Shown here: piece by piece, positions 46,973-57,389 of the stretch
How the letters are laid out: each line of letters starts with the position of its first letter
How positions within the stretch are numbered: the stretch's first letter is position 1
Assembly (NCBI RefSeq): GCF_900660725.1
Contig: NZ_LR215044.1
Location: forward strand, 434,001-498,000
DNA from: Mycoplasmopsis arginini
GTDB lineage: Bacteria; Bacillota_I; Bacilli_A; Mycoplasmatales; Metamycoplasmataceae
DNA: 64,000 nucleotides
Direction of reading: 5' to 3'
Position numbers and translations under genes: made by a program
The notes under the pieces: generated by a model
The model's database searches: none
Seen by the model: the letters and a program-made list of their open reading frames with translations, nothing else
What the model was told of the DNA's origin: nothing

Positions 46973-48775
46973 TTATTTTTTATTATTTGAATTGTCGGTT
47001 TTTAAGATTGCTAAGAATGCCTCTTGGGGAACCTCAACACTACCTATTTGTTTCATACGTTTTTTACCTTCTTTTTGTTTTTTAAGAAGTTTTTGACGTC
47101 TAGTAACATCGCCACCATATAATTTAGCAGTAACGTCTTTTCGATATGCTTTAATTGTTTCCCTTGCTATAATTTTACCGCCAATTGCTGCTTGTATTGG
47201 AATTTCGAAGTTTTTTCTTGGAACTACCTCTTTTAATTTTTCAGCTAGTTCACGACTTTTGTTATAAGCAAAATCACGATGTGCTATTAAAGCAAGTGCA
47301 TCAATTTTTTCACCATTAAGCATAATATCAACTTTTACTAAGTCACTTTCTCTTAAGCCAATATGTTCATAATCAAATGAAGCGTAATCTTTTGAATAAC
47401 TTTTCATTAAATCAAAAAAGTCGAAAATTGTTTCATTTAGTGGCAATTCATAAATAAGTCTGCGACGTTTATCATCTAAGTATTCTATATCAATATATTT
47501 ACCACGTTTAGATTGACATAATTCCATAATTGGGCCAATATATTCTTCAGATAGCATGATTGAAGCACGAATATATGGTTCTTCAATTGTTTTAATAAGG
47601 CTTCGGTCAGGAAATAATGAAGGATTAGTAATATATTCAACTTCTCCATTTGTTAATGTTATAACAAATTCGACAGATGGGGCAGTCGCTAATATATCCA
47701 AATTAAATTCTCTTTCTAATCTTTCTTGTAAAACGTCCATATGAAGCAAGCCTAAAAAACCAATTCTAAATCCAAAACCTAAAGCTTTAGAAGTTTCCGG
47801 CTCTCAAACAATAGATGAATCAGATAAACTAATTTTCTCAAGAGCATCTTTTAATGCATTATAATCTCTAGTGTCAACTGGATAAAACCCGGTGTAAACA
47901 ACAGGCTTCATTTTTTTATAACCAGGCAACGGAAATGCTACTTGATTATTAAGTAATGTTATTGTATCTCCAACTGCTACGTCCCTTACATCCCTGATAG
48001 ATGCAGCAATTCATCCAACCTCTCCAGCAGATAATTTTTCTCTTTTTTCTTCTTGCGGATTTTTTACCCCAAGTTCAGTAACAGTATAGGTTTTTTTAGT
48101 TTGCATAAAGTAAATTTCATCACCAACTTTAACCTCACCATTAAATATACGTGTATAAATAACAACTCCGCGATAATTATCAAAGTAACTATCAAAAATT
48201 AAACCTTCTAAAGGTTTATTTGGATCTGCTTCTTTAGGGCTTGGAATTCTTTTGATAATTGCTTCAATCACCTGATCTATATTTATTCCAGTTTTTGCTG
48301 AAATTAAAATTGCATCAGATGCGTCTATGCCAATAATATGCTCAATTTCTTGTTTTACACGATCAGGATCTGAACTAACTAAATCTATTTTATTAATAAC
48401 AGGAATAATTTCAAGATTATTTTCAATTGCTAAATAAACATTAGCTAATGTTTGGGCTTGAATTCCTTGTGTAGCATCTACTAATAAAAGCGCGCCTTCA
48501 CAAGCAGCTAAACTTCTACTTACTTCATATGTAAAGTCAACATGCCCCGGTGTATCAATTAAGTGAAAAATATAGTCTTTATACTTAATTTGAACGGCGT
48601 TTAATTTTATTGTTATTCCTCTTTCTTGTTCAAGGTCCATTGAGTCTAAAATTTGAGGTTTAGATTCACGTTTAGTAATTGTTTGCGTAAATTCTAAAAT
48701 ACGATCGGCTAATGTGCTTTTACCATGATCAATGTGAGCAATTATTGCAAAATTTCTAATTTTTGGATTTGTCAT
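46973..48775 (-). CDS. lepA: Elongation factor 4 (LepA)
   Basis: 600 residues, full length. GTPase motifs [25 protein letters not shown] and NKIDLVSSD, then EF-2-like domains with [18 protein letters not shown] and the LepA-specific C-terminal [36 protein letters not shown] codons at 48011 and elsewhere are Trp. No ribosome-binding site; TATAAT ends 9 bases before the ATG. Confidence 0.97.
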
Positions 48776-48784
48776 ATTTTTATA

Positions 48785-48790
48785 ATTATA
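48785..48790 (-). promoter_or_regulatory. -10 element of lepA (leaderless type)
   Basis: TATAAT, then TATAAAAAT, then ATG: a leader of about 2 bases at most. Confidence 0.5.
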
Positions 48791-48847
48791 TTTATAAAAT
48801 ATAATTTTTTATAAATATTTTTTAATCTCTTTTTAATATTAATCTTA

Positions 48848-48853
48848 TATAAT
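48848..48853 (+). promoter_or_regulatory. -10 element of the 48860 gene (leaderless type)
   Basis: TATAAT, then ACTTTT, then ATG. No ribosome-binding site. Divergent from lepA. Confidence 0.55.
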
Positions 48854-48859
48854 ACTTTT

Positions 48860-49723
48860 ATGCTTTATGTTTTATACAATTCTTTATCTAAAAGTGGAAA
48901 AAATCAAAACAAAATTTATAATATTGTTTCTTTAGCAGTCAAAAACATTAATGATCCAATCTTAAATGTTTTAGACATGGTTAAAATAAAAAATTACAAA
49001 AAATTTTTAGAAAAAATTAATAATGAAGACAAAATTGTAATTATTGGTGGCGATGGAACTTTAACTCACGTCACTAATATATTACGTCTAATTAAAAATA
49101 ATCCCGAAATATATGCTTATAAAGCTGGAACAGGAAATGATTTTTTAAGAAATATTTCTGTTAATAAAAATGTAATAAAAGTTGCACAAAATCTTTATAA
49201 AATCAATTCTTTTATTAAAAACTTACCAATTATTAAATCTAATAATTTAGAAAGAAGTTTTTTAAATGGCGTAGGATTTGGAGTTGATGCATTAATTGCA
49301 AAAACTACAAATGAGAAAAAAGGTAATAATGAAAAAGCTTCATTTTTTAAAGTGGCAATTGATTCATTGAAGAAATATAAGAAATTACAAAATATTAAAA
49401 TAACAGTTGATGGAAAAGAATACATTTATAATAATGTGTATTTAGTATCTATTATGAATGGCCCTTATTATGGTAAAGGTATGAAAATAGCACCAAAGGC
49501 AAATTTATTATCTGATAAACTGTGCGTGATTGTTATTCATAGTATGAAACTTGCCAAACTTTTAGCTGCTTTTGCTTTAGTTTATAGTGGGCTACATACG
49601 AAAATAAAGAATGTTGAACAGTTGTTTGGTAGAGAAATAAAAATAGAAAATATACCGAGCAATTTTTCACAAATAGATGGCGAAATTTTTGAAACAGGGA
49701 AAGTTATAGAATTCAAAAAATAA
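48860..49723 (+). CDS. Diacylglycerol/lipid kinase family protein (YegS/DgkB-like)
   Basis: 287 residues. DAGK catalytic domain: IIGGDGTLTHVTNIL (ATP-binding GGDGT near residue 62), AYKAGTGNDFLRNI, GVGFGVDALIAK, GPYYGKGMKIAPKANLLSDKL with the conserved catalytic Asp. These kinases phosphorylate diacylglycerol or related lipids and act at the membrane. No TGA-coded Trp. Convergent with the zinc-ribbon pseudogene. Confidence 0.88.
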   Translation: MLYVLYNSLSKSGKNQNKIYNIVSLAVKNINDPILNVLDMVKIKNYKKFLEKINNEDKIVIIGGDGTLTHVTNILRLIKNNPEIYAYKAGTGNDFLRNISVNKNVIKVAQNLYKINSFIKNLPIIKSNNLERSFLNGVGFGVDALIAKTTNEKKGNNEKASFFKVAIDSLKKYKKLQNIKITVDGKEYIYNNVYLVSIMNGPYYGKGMKIAPKANLLSDKLCVIVIHSMKLAKLLAAFALVYSGLHTKIKNVEQLFGREIKIENIPSNFSQIDGEIFETGKVIEFKK

Positions 49724-49734
49724 GTTATAGATTT

Positions 49735-49768
49735 AAAAAAATATTTGGAAGTTCCCAAATATTTTTTT
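49735..49768. terminator. Bidirectional terminator
   Basis: 14-bp stem AAAAAATATTTGG / CCAAATATTTTTT around a 6-base loop; A run before and T run after allow use in both directions. Confidence 0.85.
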
Positions 49769-49772
49769 AAAC

Positions 49773-50148
49773 TTATCTTCGTGATGCAATAGTAATTAAA
49801 ATTGCGCTGAAAAAAATCAATAATGAAATAATTATTCCAGCTATTGAAAGCCCTTTTTTTAGAATTGTAGTTTGGCGATTTAAAAAACCGACAATACTAA
49901 AAATAAAACCTAATAATGCAAGAAAAAAAGCAAGTATAAAGCCTGAAACTGATCAAGGGTTTGCTTCTTTTTTTCAATTTCATTAGTAGAATTATTGCTA
50001 TTTACGTGGTTGTTTTTTAATGTTGTATCTTTATTAAGAGATTACAAAATTGTGAATCTTTTTCAACATCAATTAAATTTGCAGCACAGTATGGACAAAA
50101 TGAAACACTATTGTCATAAACTTTTTTGCATTTTTCACAAAATTTCAT
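49773..50148 (-). pseudogene. Zinc-ribbon plus two-helix membrane protein, frameshifted
   Basis: The N-terminal ribbon MKFCEKCKKVYDNSVSFCPY continues CAANLI and has CxxC...CPYC. The frame closes at TAA 50017. A CT repeat at about 50036-50041 moves the reading to LNKDTTLKNNHVNSNN, and an A7 run near 49970 moves it again to EANPWSVSGFILAFFLALLG, a two-helix domain like DUF4190, ending ITIASRR. Restoring both runs would give about 120 residues. As written it cannot make the full protein, so it is either a recent pseudogene, a switch, or two assembly errors. Confidence 0.65.
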
Positions 50149-50242
50149 ATTAATTTTTACTTTGTAATAATTGATTATTACATCATTTATATAATGATGG
50201 AACTGATTTGAAAAAAAATAAAAATTTTTGTTTAAATTTTAC

Positions 50243-53101
50243 TTATTTTTTAGCTTGTTTTCTTTCTCTTGGTGTTAAAATCATTTCAAAATTTTTAATT
50301 GTATTTTGTTTTTGATTCTTTTTTTCAATTAATAATAATATGATTTTATGAATAAAGTAAATAGGTATTAAAATTAATGGTAAACCTAGTCCATAAGCTA
50401 TTAATGTTGGAGAATTTTCTAATTTTTCATAACCTTTGAACACAACGCTTATTTTGTTAATGAATGCTACTAGTAATAAAAAGAATAATGAAAAAATAAC
50501 TGAAGCATAAACTTTTCAATAATAAAACGGATTAGACATAATAACTGGTTTTTTAGACATTAAATTTATTGAATTAAATGTTGCAGTTATTCCTAAAACT
50601 AAAAATGCTATAGTCGATGCTGCCCTTATTATATTTTCGCCACTATCGCCATTGTTTTTTGCTCATAAAGCACCTAAATAATAACCTACCATTGATAGTA
50701 TTCCAATTATAATTCCTTGTCATAAGGTGTTTCAACCCATCCCATTAGCAAAAATAGATTCATATTTTGAAATAGGACGCTTATTCATATAATCTTCTTT
50801 TGAATTTTGAAGGCCTAATGCTATTGCTGGAAATCCGTGGGTAAATAAATTAATTCATAATAACTGGGTTGCTGAAAGAATATAAATTTCTTTGCCTTTT
50901 AATTCGCTTCAATCTTTAAAAACAAATTTAAATATTAATAATCCTAAGAAAACAAGAATAACTTCAGCGATTGATGTTATTAATAAGTTTTGAATTACAT
51001 TTTTAATTTTTTGGTATATTGAACGGCCGTTTTTTACTGCAGAAACAATTGTTGTGAAATTGTCATCTGCTAAAATCATATTGGCCGCTTGTTTCGAAGC
51101 TTCGGTTCCAGTAATTCCCATAGCGCAACCAATATCTGACGCTTTTAGCGCCGGTGCATCATTTACCCCATCACCTGTCATAGCAACAACTTGGTTTCTT
51201 TTTTGTCAAGCATTAACGATTCTTAACTTATCTTCAGGTTTAACACGAGCATAAACTGAATATTTATCAATATTATTTGTTAGTTCATCATCACTAATTT
51301 TTTCTAGTTCAAGTCCGCTAATAGCTAAATCACCATCATTATAAATATTTAAACTTTTTGCAATTGCAATTGCTGTATTAATATTATCGCCAGTAATCAT
51401 AACAGGCTTGATTCCTGCTTGACGACAAATTGATATTGCAGCTTTTGCTTCTTCTCTCGGTGGGTCGATCATTGCAACTAAACCATCAAAAGATAAATTA
51501 TTTTCTAAGTAATTTAATTGATAATCATTATTTTTTAAGAATAATTCATCAAGTTCTTTCTTGCTAATTTCTTTTGAAGCAATCGCTAATACTCTGTAAG
51601 CTTGATTAGCTCATTCATTATTAACTTTTAATACTTTTTCTTTATTATTCTTTTCAAGTGTAGTTTTATTAATTAAAACATCAGGCGCTCCCTTAACAAT
51701 AACCATAAATTTATCATTTATTTTGTTAATTGATGTCATTAATTTACGATCTGAATCAAAAGGTCAAACATGAATTCTTTCATATTGTGAAACCAACTCT
51801 GTCTTAGTTTTATATTGTGAATATTTCTCTAATTCATATAAAAATGAAACTTCAGTTGGATCACCCACGGGTTTATATTCGTTATTTTCAAATGATAAAT
51901 TAGCTTCAGAACATAACGAACCAAACTCAATTAACTTCAAATAATTGTTATTCATTTGTGAATTTGTTAATTTATCATTTTCTAAATTATATAAATCAAC
52001 AATTGTCATTTTATTCTGTGTTAAAGTTCCGGTTTTATCTGAACAAATAACAGCACAACTTCCTAATGACTCTACAGCCATTAAATCTTTAACAATCGCT
52101 TTCTTTTTGGCCATTCTTTGTACCCCAATGGCTAAAATAATTGAGGTAAATGCAATTAAACCTTCAGGAATTGCCGCAACAGCTAATGAAACACCATTAA
52201 CAATTACCGTGCTTCAGAAATATAATTCTTTATAATGCGATGTATTAGAAATTGCAAAAAGAATTTGCATTAACATGCTTCCTAAAAATAATGCAATACC
52301 TACATATCCAAAAATTTTACCTAGCTTATTTATCTTAATTTGTAATGGACTCATTGCTTCTTTTTGTTGACTAACAAGAGCAGAGATTTTACCTAACTCA
52401 GTTTGTGAGCCAATAGCACTAACAACATAATAAGCAGTTCCAGTTGCTATTATTGAAGAAGAATAAACCATAAATTTACGGTCTGCTAATGGTAATGAAA
52501 AATCTCTTTCTGATAAATAATCTTTTATAGAAGGTTCACTTTCTCCAGTTAATGAAGATTCAATTGCTGAAAGATTTGATGAAAATAATAAATATCCATC
52601 AGCAGGAACAACATCTCCAGCCTCTAACATTACGACGTCTCCAATTGTTACATCCTTAGAATCAATTGAAACCAAAACACCATTTCTTACAACTTTTGCC
52701 TGCAACGGATTTAATTTACTTAAGGCATCAACTGCTTTTGCAGATTTTATTTCCTGTATTGCACCTATTAAGGAGTTAGTTAATACAACAAATAAAATAA
52801 TTGAGGGTTCAACAAATTCAACTACTAACTCAGAATTAAAATTTCAGTTGTGTTTTGAACCGCTAATAATTGCAAAAATATAAGACAGTAAAGAAGCACA
52901 TAATAAGATAATTACTAAAACATCTTTAAATTGTGATAAATAGACTAAAAAAGGATTAATTTTTTTTGTTTTCTTTAACTCATTTAAACCGTATTTTTTT
53001 TGTCTATTAATAGCTTCTTCGTTTGTTAGACCTTGTTTTAAATTTATTTCTAACATATTATCTTCTATTTTTGGATACTCTTCAATTTTTTGTTTTTTCA
53101 T
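50243..53101 (-). CDS. Calcium-type P-type ATPase
   Basis: 952 residues. Actuator motif [10 protein letters not shown] near residue 185, phosphorylation motif [13 protein letters not shown] with the catalytic Asp near residue 337, nucleotide-domain [12 protein letters not shown], hinge [18 protein letters not shown], and about ten membrane helices. The N-terminus ([19 protein letters not shown]) is the cation-ATPase N domain. IIA type (SERCA/PMR1-like), so Ca2+ export is likely though not proven by the motifs listed. At least nine TGA codons are Trp; the standard code breaks the gene into six pieces. Monocistronic. Confidence 0.92.
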
Positions 53102-53183
53102 GTATTACTCACTTTTATTTTATAAGTTTATTTATTTAAACAATTTTACCTTATTTTTACTTATATTCAAAATAAAAGAAAAT

Positions 53184-53217
53184 AAAAAAAGAACTGGCAC
53201 TTATTATTAAGTACCAG
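53184..53217 (-). terminator. Terminator of the APC permease gene
   Basis: Minus strand CTGGTACTTA / TAAGTGCCAG with one mismatch, then TTCTTTTTTT. Confidence 0.75.
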
Positions 53218-53240
53218 CCTTTTTTACGCGAAAAAATTTA

Positions 53241-54962
53241 TTAACGAGCTGTTTCGTATGAGTGTAGAACTAAGTTGTTTAATTCTTGAGCTTCTTTAAT
53301 GTCAGCGATTACACATGGGCAGTATTCTTCTGCTTTACATGGGCAGTATTCGCCAGCTAGAATTTTTTCGTATTTTACTTTTTTTGCTAAGGCAATTTGT
53401 TTTTCAATTGGAGTTGCAGCAAACATAATTACCATGTAAACAATGAATAGACCTGAAGTTGCACCATATCCAATTAGATCTGGTACTAATTTAGCTTTAG
53501 CAGCATCGTCACCTTGGAAGTATTGTGCTAATGTTAATCCTAATGATACAAATGGGTCTAACATTTTGAATAATAGGGTAACCATAACCATGATTACAGC
53601 TGTAATACCAGCTCAAACTGTGTGCTTGTTCTTTTGAACAGCGATGAAGTTTTTCTTTCTGTTTTCTAGAACACCAACGATAGCTAGAGCAATGAATGTG
53701 AATGCGAATACAGCCATTCAGTCAGCCATTAAGTCTGAGAATGATAATAACTTACCAATGTTATGTCCGTATACACCACCAGTAGCGTTATCTACGTCTC
53801 AGAAGTCGATGTAAGCGTATGATCCGATAACTGTGAAGATAACCATGAATGGTAATGATAAGAATAGACAGAATAGAGCACCAACAATAGGTGTTTTACT
53901 GTTCTTCATGTATCTGTAAGCTTTAGCAGGGATGTAGATTTCTCCTTCCTTAACTAAGTCTTCTACAAAACGAGTTGCTCACATTGAGAATCCGTTTAGA
54001 ACCCCTAGAACACCACAAGCGATGAATACGTTTAGTAAACCAAATGCTCACTTGTGACCTTTACCATCTAGTAAGTCACCAAAGTCATAGAAACCACCTG
54101 ATTTAGCACCTAATGACATAGCTGCAGCGATTAGGATGTAAATACCTGTCATTGAGAATAAACCAATAACTAGAGCAGCAGGAGTTTTTTCTGGGTTCTT
54201 CATTTCTGATTGAATACCAGCTGAAACGTAGAATCCGTCAAATGCAAAGAAGATACCAGCTAATGATCCAAAAATACCTAATACTGGTGTCATTTTTAAG
54301 AATGATGTAGATTCTTTATTAAATAAAGTTTCTTTAGTAATAGGTGTTCAAATTTGATCTCCTGCACCTAAACGTTGTGCAAAGAAGATAAATCCAATAA
54401 TAACGATAGCTACTAAAGGAATAAACTTAACTGATGTGATTATTAAGTTTTGAATGTTTCCTGCACGTCCACTTAGACCTGCTGAAAATAACATTCATAA
54501 TGTTAATAATAGCCCAATAGCAAAGTATAGTCATGGAGCTGATGTAGAACCACCAAAGTTGGTGTTTAGGTTAAATCCACCAACAGCATCTTGGAATTGA
54601 ACTATTACATAGTAAGGCATAAAGAAGTATGTAAATGGAAGATATAGGTAAGTCATAAAGAACTTATTAGCTTTGTAAATTGCTAAAGTGTTAAATGCCT
54701 TAGATCAACCAATCATACCTAAGTTGTCATTACGTCCTGAAGCTACTTCAACTAGAGCTAGAGCTAAAGTAACTACAGCAAAACCAGCGATTAATCATGT
54801 CACTAATGCTAAAGCGATGTTTCCTGCTGAATATTCTAGAACGTTTTTAGATCTTAGAAATATACCAACACCAATTGTAGCACCGATAACAACCATGATA
54901 GCTGCAAAGAAACCAATTTTTTTCTTTGAGTCTGAAGTAACAACCATTTGTTCTTCGGCCAT
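53241..54962 (-). CDS. APC family amino-acid permease with a CPC-repeat tail
   Basis: 573 residues, about twelve membrane segments. The N-terminal IGFFAAIMVVIGATIGVGIFL is the APC substrate-binding signature in helix 1; FFAFDGFYVSAG and VSSG-like NPEKTPAALVIG regions follow. The cytoplasmic tail contains EYCPCKAEEYCPC. Codon choice is unlike its neighbours: more C and G in third positions and frequent CTA and GCT, suggesting high expression. AAAGGAAAT precedes the ATG at 54962; the upstream ATG at 55040 lacks a site. Substrate unknown; arginine or ornithine exchange is plausible in this group but not shown. Confidence 0.85.
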
Positions 54963-55145
54963 AATATTTCCTTTCATATAAATAATAAATAAAATTCGAA
55001 CTTTAGATACACCAACATTTATATGTCTTATGTCCCACAACAGATGTATCCAATTAAAATTATATTATTTTTTTCAAAATGTTAAAATTATTGTTAATTA
55101 TAAGGGCTTTTTACAAATAAATTTTGAAACAGGGGGTATGTAAAA

Positions 55146-55676
55146 TTGAAAAAAATTATATTTGTTGTTGATATGTTGAAAGGTTTTTGCACAATTGGGC
55201 CTTTGGCAAGTAAAGATATAAATAATTTAGTTCCAAACATAGCCGAATTTCTAGAAAAAAACAAAGAAGAAAAGATTGTTTTTTTATGCGATTCACATTC
55301 AAAAGACGACATTGAAATGGAATCATATCCAATTCATTGTTTAAACAATACAGATGAAGCTGAAATTGAAGATTTACTAAAACCTTTTGCCAAGGAAATT
55401 ATTAATAAAAATACTACAAATTCTTTTCTAGCAATTAAAGATAAATCAATTTTTGAAGATTATGATACTTTTGAGATTATAGGATGTTGTACAGATATTT
55501 GTGTTTTACAATTTGCCTTGACTTTAAAAACCTACTTAAATTCAATACATTTAAACAAAGATGTTATTGTTTTTAAAAATTTAGTTGATACTTTTGATTC
55601 TGAAAATCATAATAGAAAAGAATATCATGACTTTGCTTTAAAATTAATGGCAAATGGTGGAATAATTATTAAATAA
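55146..55676 (+). CDS. Isochorismatase-fold cysteine hydrolase (nicotinamidase-like)
   Basis: 176 residues. IFVVDMLKGFC near the start has the catalytic Asp, and IIGCCTDICVLQFAL the catalytic Cys region of nicotinamidase-type enzymes; LVDTFDS and HNRKEYHDFALKLM fit the late helices. Nicotinamidase makes nicotinic acid for NAD salvage; other members differ, so the substrate is uncertain. Starts with TTG after AGGGGG; a nearby ATG is followed at once by TAA. Gap upstream (54963-55145) holds only A+T-rich DNA. Confidence 0.8.
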   Translation: MKKIIFVVDMLKGFCTIGPLASKDINNLVPNIAEFLEKNKEEKIVFLCDSHSKDDIEMESYPIHCLNNTDEAEIEDLLKPFAKEIINKNTTNSFLAIKDKSIFEDYDTFEIIGCCTDICVLQFALTLKTYLNSIHLNKDVIVFKNLVDTFDSENHNRKEYHDFALKLMANGGIIIK

Positions 55677-55713
55677 AAAGGCTTGCAACTATAAAAAGTT
55701 GTAGCCTTTTTTT
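55677..55713. terminator. Bidirectional terminator
   Basis: Stem AAAGGCT-GCAACT / AGTTGT-AGCCTTT (one mismatch), T runs on both strands. Between the hydrolase (plus) and the YwaF-like gene (minus). Confidence 0.85.
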
Positions 55714-56590
55714 AAGAGTTAATTATCTGAGTTTGTTTATTTTTTTTATATTTTGATTCAATAAATTTTACTAAGTAACCAATTCCACTCATCGTATTTC
55801 ATAAAGTAAAGACACCTACAAAGGTAAATGGAATATATAAAATTGTTAACACTCAAGGTTTTAATTTAGCTAAGAAATTAATATTTGAAACCATAGGGTT
55901 TGGTTTTCTATGACTCATATTAAATAAATTTATTCCCTTTGATCAAGTAAATTTTTCGTTGTCTCTTAATTGATAAATTATTTCGTTTCCAATAATTGCA
56001 AAACTATACAAAATTAGAAAAATAAGTGAAGCAGCTAAAAAGTTTTTTCAATGATATCTAACAGTATGTCTTATAGTTAAAAATAAACCCAAAGAAAATA
56101 ATAGAGAGTGGTAAATTATTGAGTGAAATGAAATAAATCTATTTGTAGTAAACACATCACCAGGATAAAACATTACAAATCCGCCCATTCATAATGTAAA
56201 AATACCAAGATAAGATAAAATGCCTTCACTAACTTTTCCTTCGGGAATAAATAAGTATATCGGAATAACATATAATGGGGTTGAACATAAAACAAAAGGA
56301 AAAAATGATGTTTTGTTATAAATATCATATACTCATGTTTTTGTTGCGGTATCATTATGTCCTATTGCCAATAATTGTTTTAAAATTTCTATAACAAATA
56401 AAATAGACCAAAATAACCCTATTATTATTTTTAATTTTCAAAGTGCGATTTTATTATCTTTATCTTTTTTAATAAAAAATATCATTAAAGTGGCTAATAA
56501 AATTGAAGCAAATAGAAAAATTAAATGAAATCACCCATATGCTTTGGGGCGTTCTCAAGTTATACTTAATCCTTCAATAAATTTATACAT
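55712..56590 (-). CDS. YwaF-like polytopic membrane protein
   Basis: 292 residues, about seven membrane helices. The overall pattern, with YGWFHLIFLFASILLA near the start, PFVLCSTPLYVIPIYLF in the middle and FHSIIYHSLLFSLGLFL, is that of the YwaF/TIGR02206 family. TGA codons are numerous and read as Trp (WERPKAYGW, LWKLK, KTWVYD). AAAGGAA precedes the ATG. Function unknown. Confidence 0.7.
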
Positions 56591-56712
56591 TGCTTTTCCT
56601 TTACTTTTAATTTTGTTTTTATGTTATTTTAAACTTTTTCAAAAAAATGTTGTTTATTAGTTTTTTTAATTAATGAAAAGTTCAAAATTTGTTGTTTTTA
56701 TCTTAATTTGAA

Positions 56713-56757
56713 TAAAAAAACTATAAAACTTTCTTTACAGATTTTTATAGTTTTTTT
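56713..56757. terminator. Terminator after tRNA-Ser
   Basis: Long stem AAAAAAACTATAAAA / TTTTATAGTTTTTTT; on the minus strand it ends the tRNA transcript and on the plus strand nothing faces it. Confidence 0.8.
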
Positions 56758-56776
56758 CTTAGGTCATTAAATGATA

Positions 56777-56866
56777 TGGCGGGCAATAAGGGATTTGAAC
56801 CCTTGCGAGCTATTAACTCCTAACAATTTTCGAGACTGTCCCCTTCGGCCACTTGGGTAATTGCCC
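56777..56866 (-). tRNA. tRNA-Ser(CGA)
   Basis: 90 bases including an encoded CCA. Acceptor GGGCAAT / ATTGCCC, discriminator G, anticodon loop CTCGAAA (anticodon CGA, reads UCG), a long variable arm typical of serine tRNAs, and T loop GGGTTCAAATCCC. A strong terminator follows. Confidence 0.93.
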
Positions 56867-56920
56867 ATTTTATAATTTATTTCTTTACTTAAAAATAAAT
56901 TATAAACTAAATAATATAAA

Positions 56921-56950
56921 AAAGTTTAAGCCTTAGAAAACTTAAACTTT
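56921..56950 (-). terminator. Terminator of the nusA-to-rlmH operon
   Basis: 10-bp perfect stem AAAGTTTAAG / CTTAAACTTT with a 10-base loop, then TTTTTTA on the minus strand. It lies 6 bases past the rlmH stop, ahead of the tRNA. Confidence 0.85.
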
Positions 56951-56955
56951 ATTTT

Positions 56956-57387
56956 TTATTTATGATACTTAATATTTTTTTTAATTGCCAGGCCACGATA
57001 AATTTGTTCGATTAGCATTAAACGAAACATTTGATGGGGAAAAGTCATTTTCGAAAAAGAAATTTTATTATTAAATTTACTTTCATCAACACCATTTGAT
57101 CCGCCAACGATAAAAGTTAAATTATCTTCAATAAAAAGATCTGAAAATTCTTCGCTGGTCATTTGTTTTCCTTTTAATGATAAATAAATAACTTTTGAAT
57201 TCTTTGGTATTTTACTTAAAATTAATTCAGTTTCTTTAGCAATTTTTATTTCAATATTTTCATTAACAACCTCTTTAATTTCAATTAAATTTATTGTTGC
57301 TAAAAAACTTATTTTTTTAATATAAGAATCGTATATTTTTTTGTTATCACTACTTAGTGATCCAACTGCTATTAAATTAATTTTCAT
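56956..57387 (-). CDS. rlmH: 23S rRNA pseudouridine-1915 N3-methyltransferase RlmH
   Basis: 143 residues (E. coli 155). SPOUT fold: KVIYLSLKGKQMTSEEF, then LTFIVGGSNGVDESKF, and the knot with FSKMTFPHQMFRLMLIEQIYRG, all RlmH signatures. It acts on assembled 70S ribosomes. Follows mnmG by 2 bases. Confidence 0.96.
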   Translation of the reverse strand: MKINLIAVGSLSSDNKKIYDSYIKKISFLATINLIEIKEVVNENIEIKIAKETELILSKIPKNSKVIYLSLKGKQMTSEEFSDLFIEDNLTFIVGGSNGVDESKFNNKISFSKMTFPHQMFRLMLIEQIYRGLAIKKNIKYHK

Positions 57388-57389
57388 AA

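Noticed and set aside
50243-53101. Apparent premature stops in the P-type ATPase and many other genes
   Set aside because: All are TGA in frame and read as Trp under code 4; motif order is intact across them.
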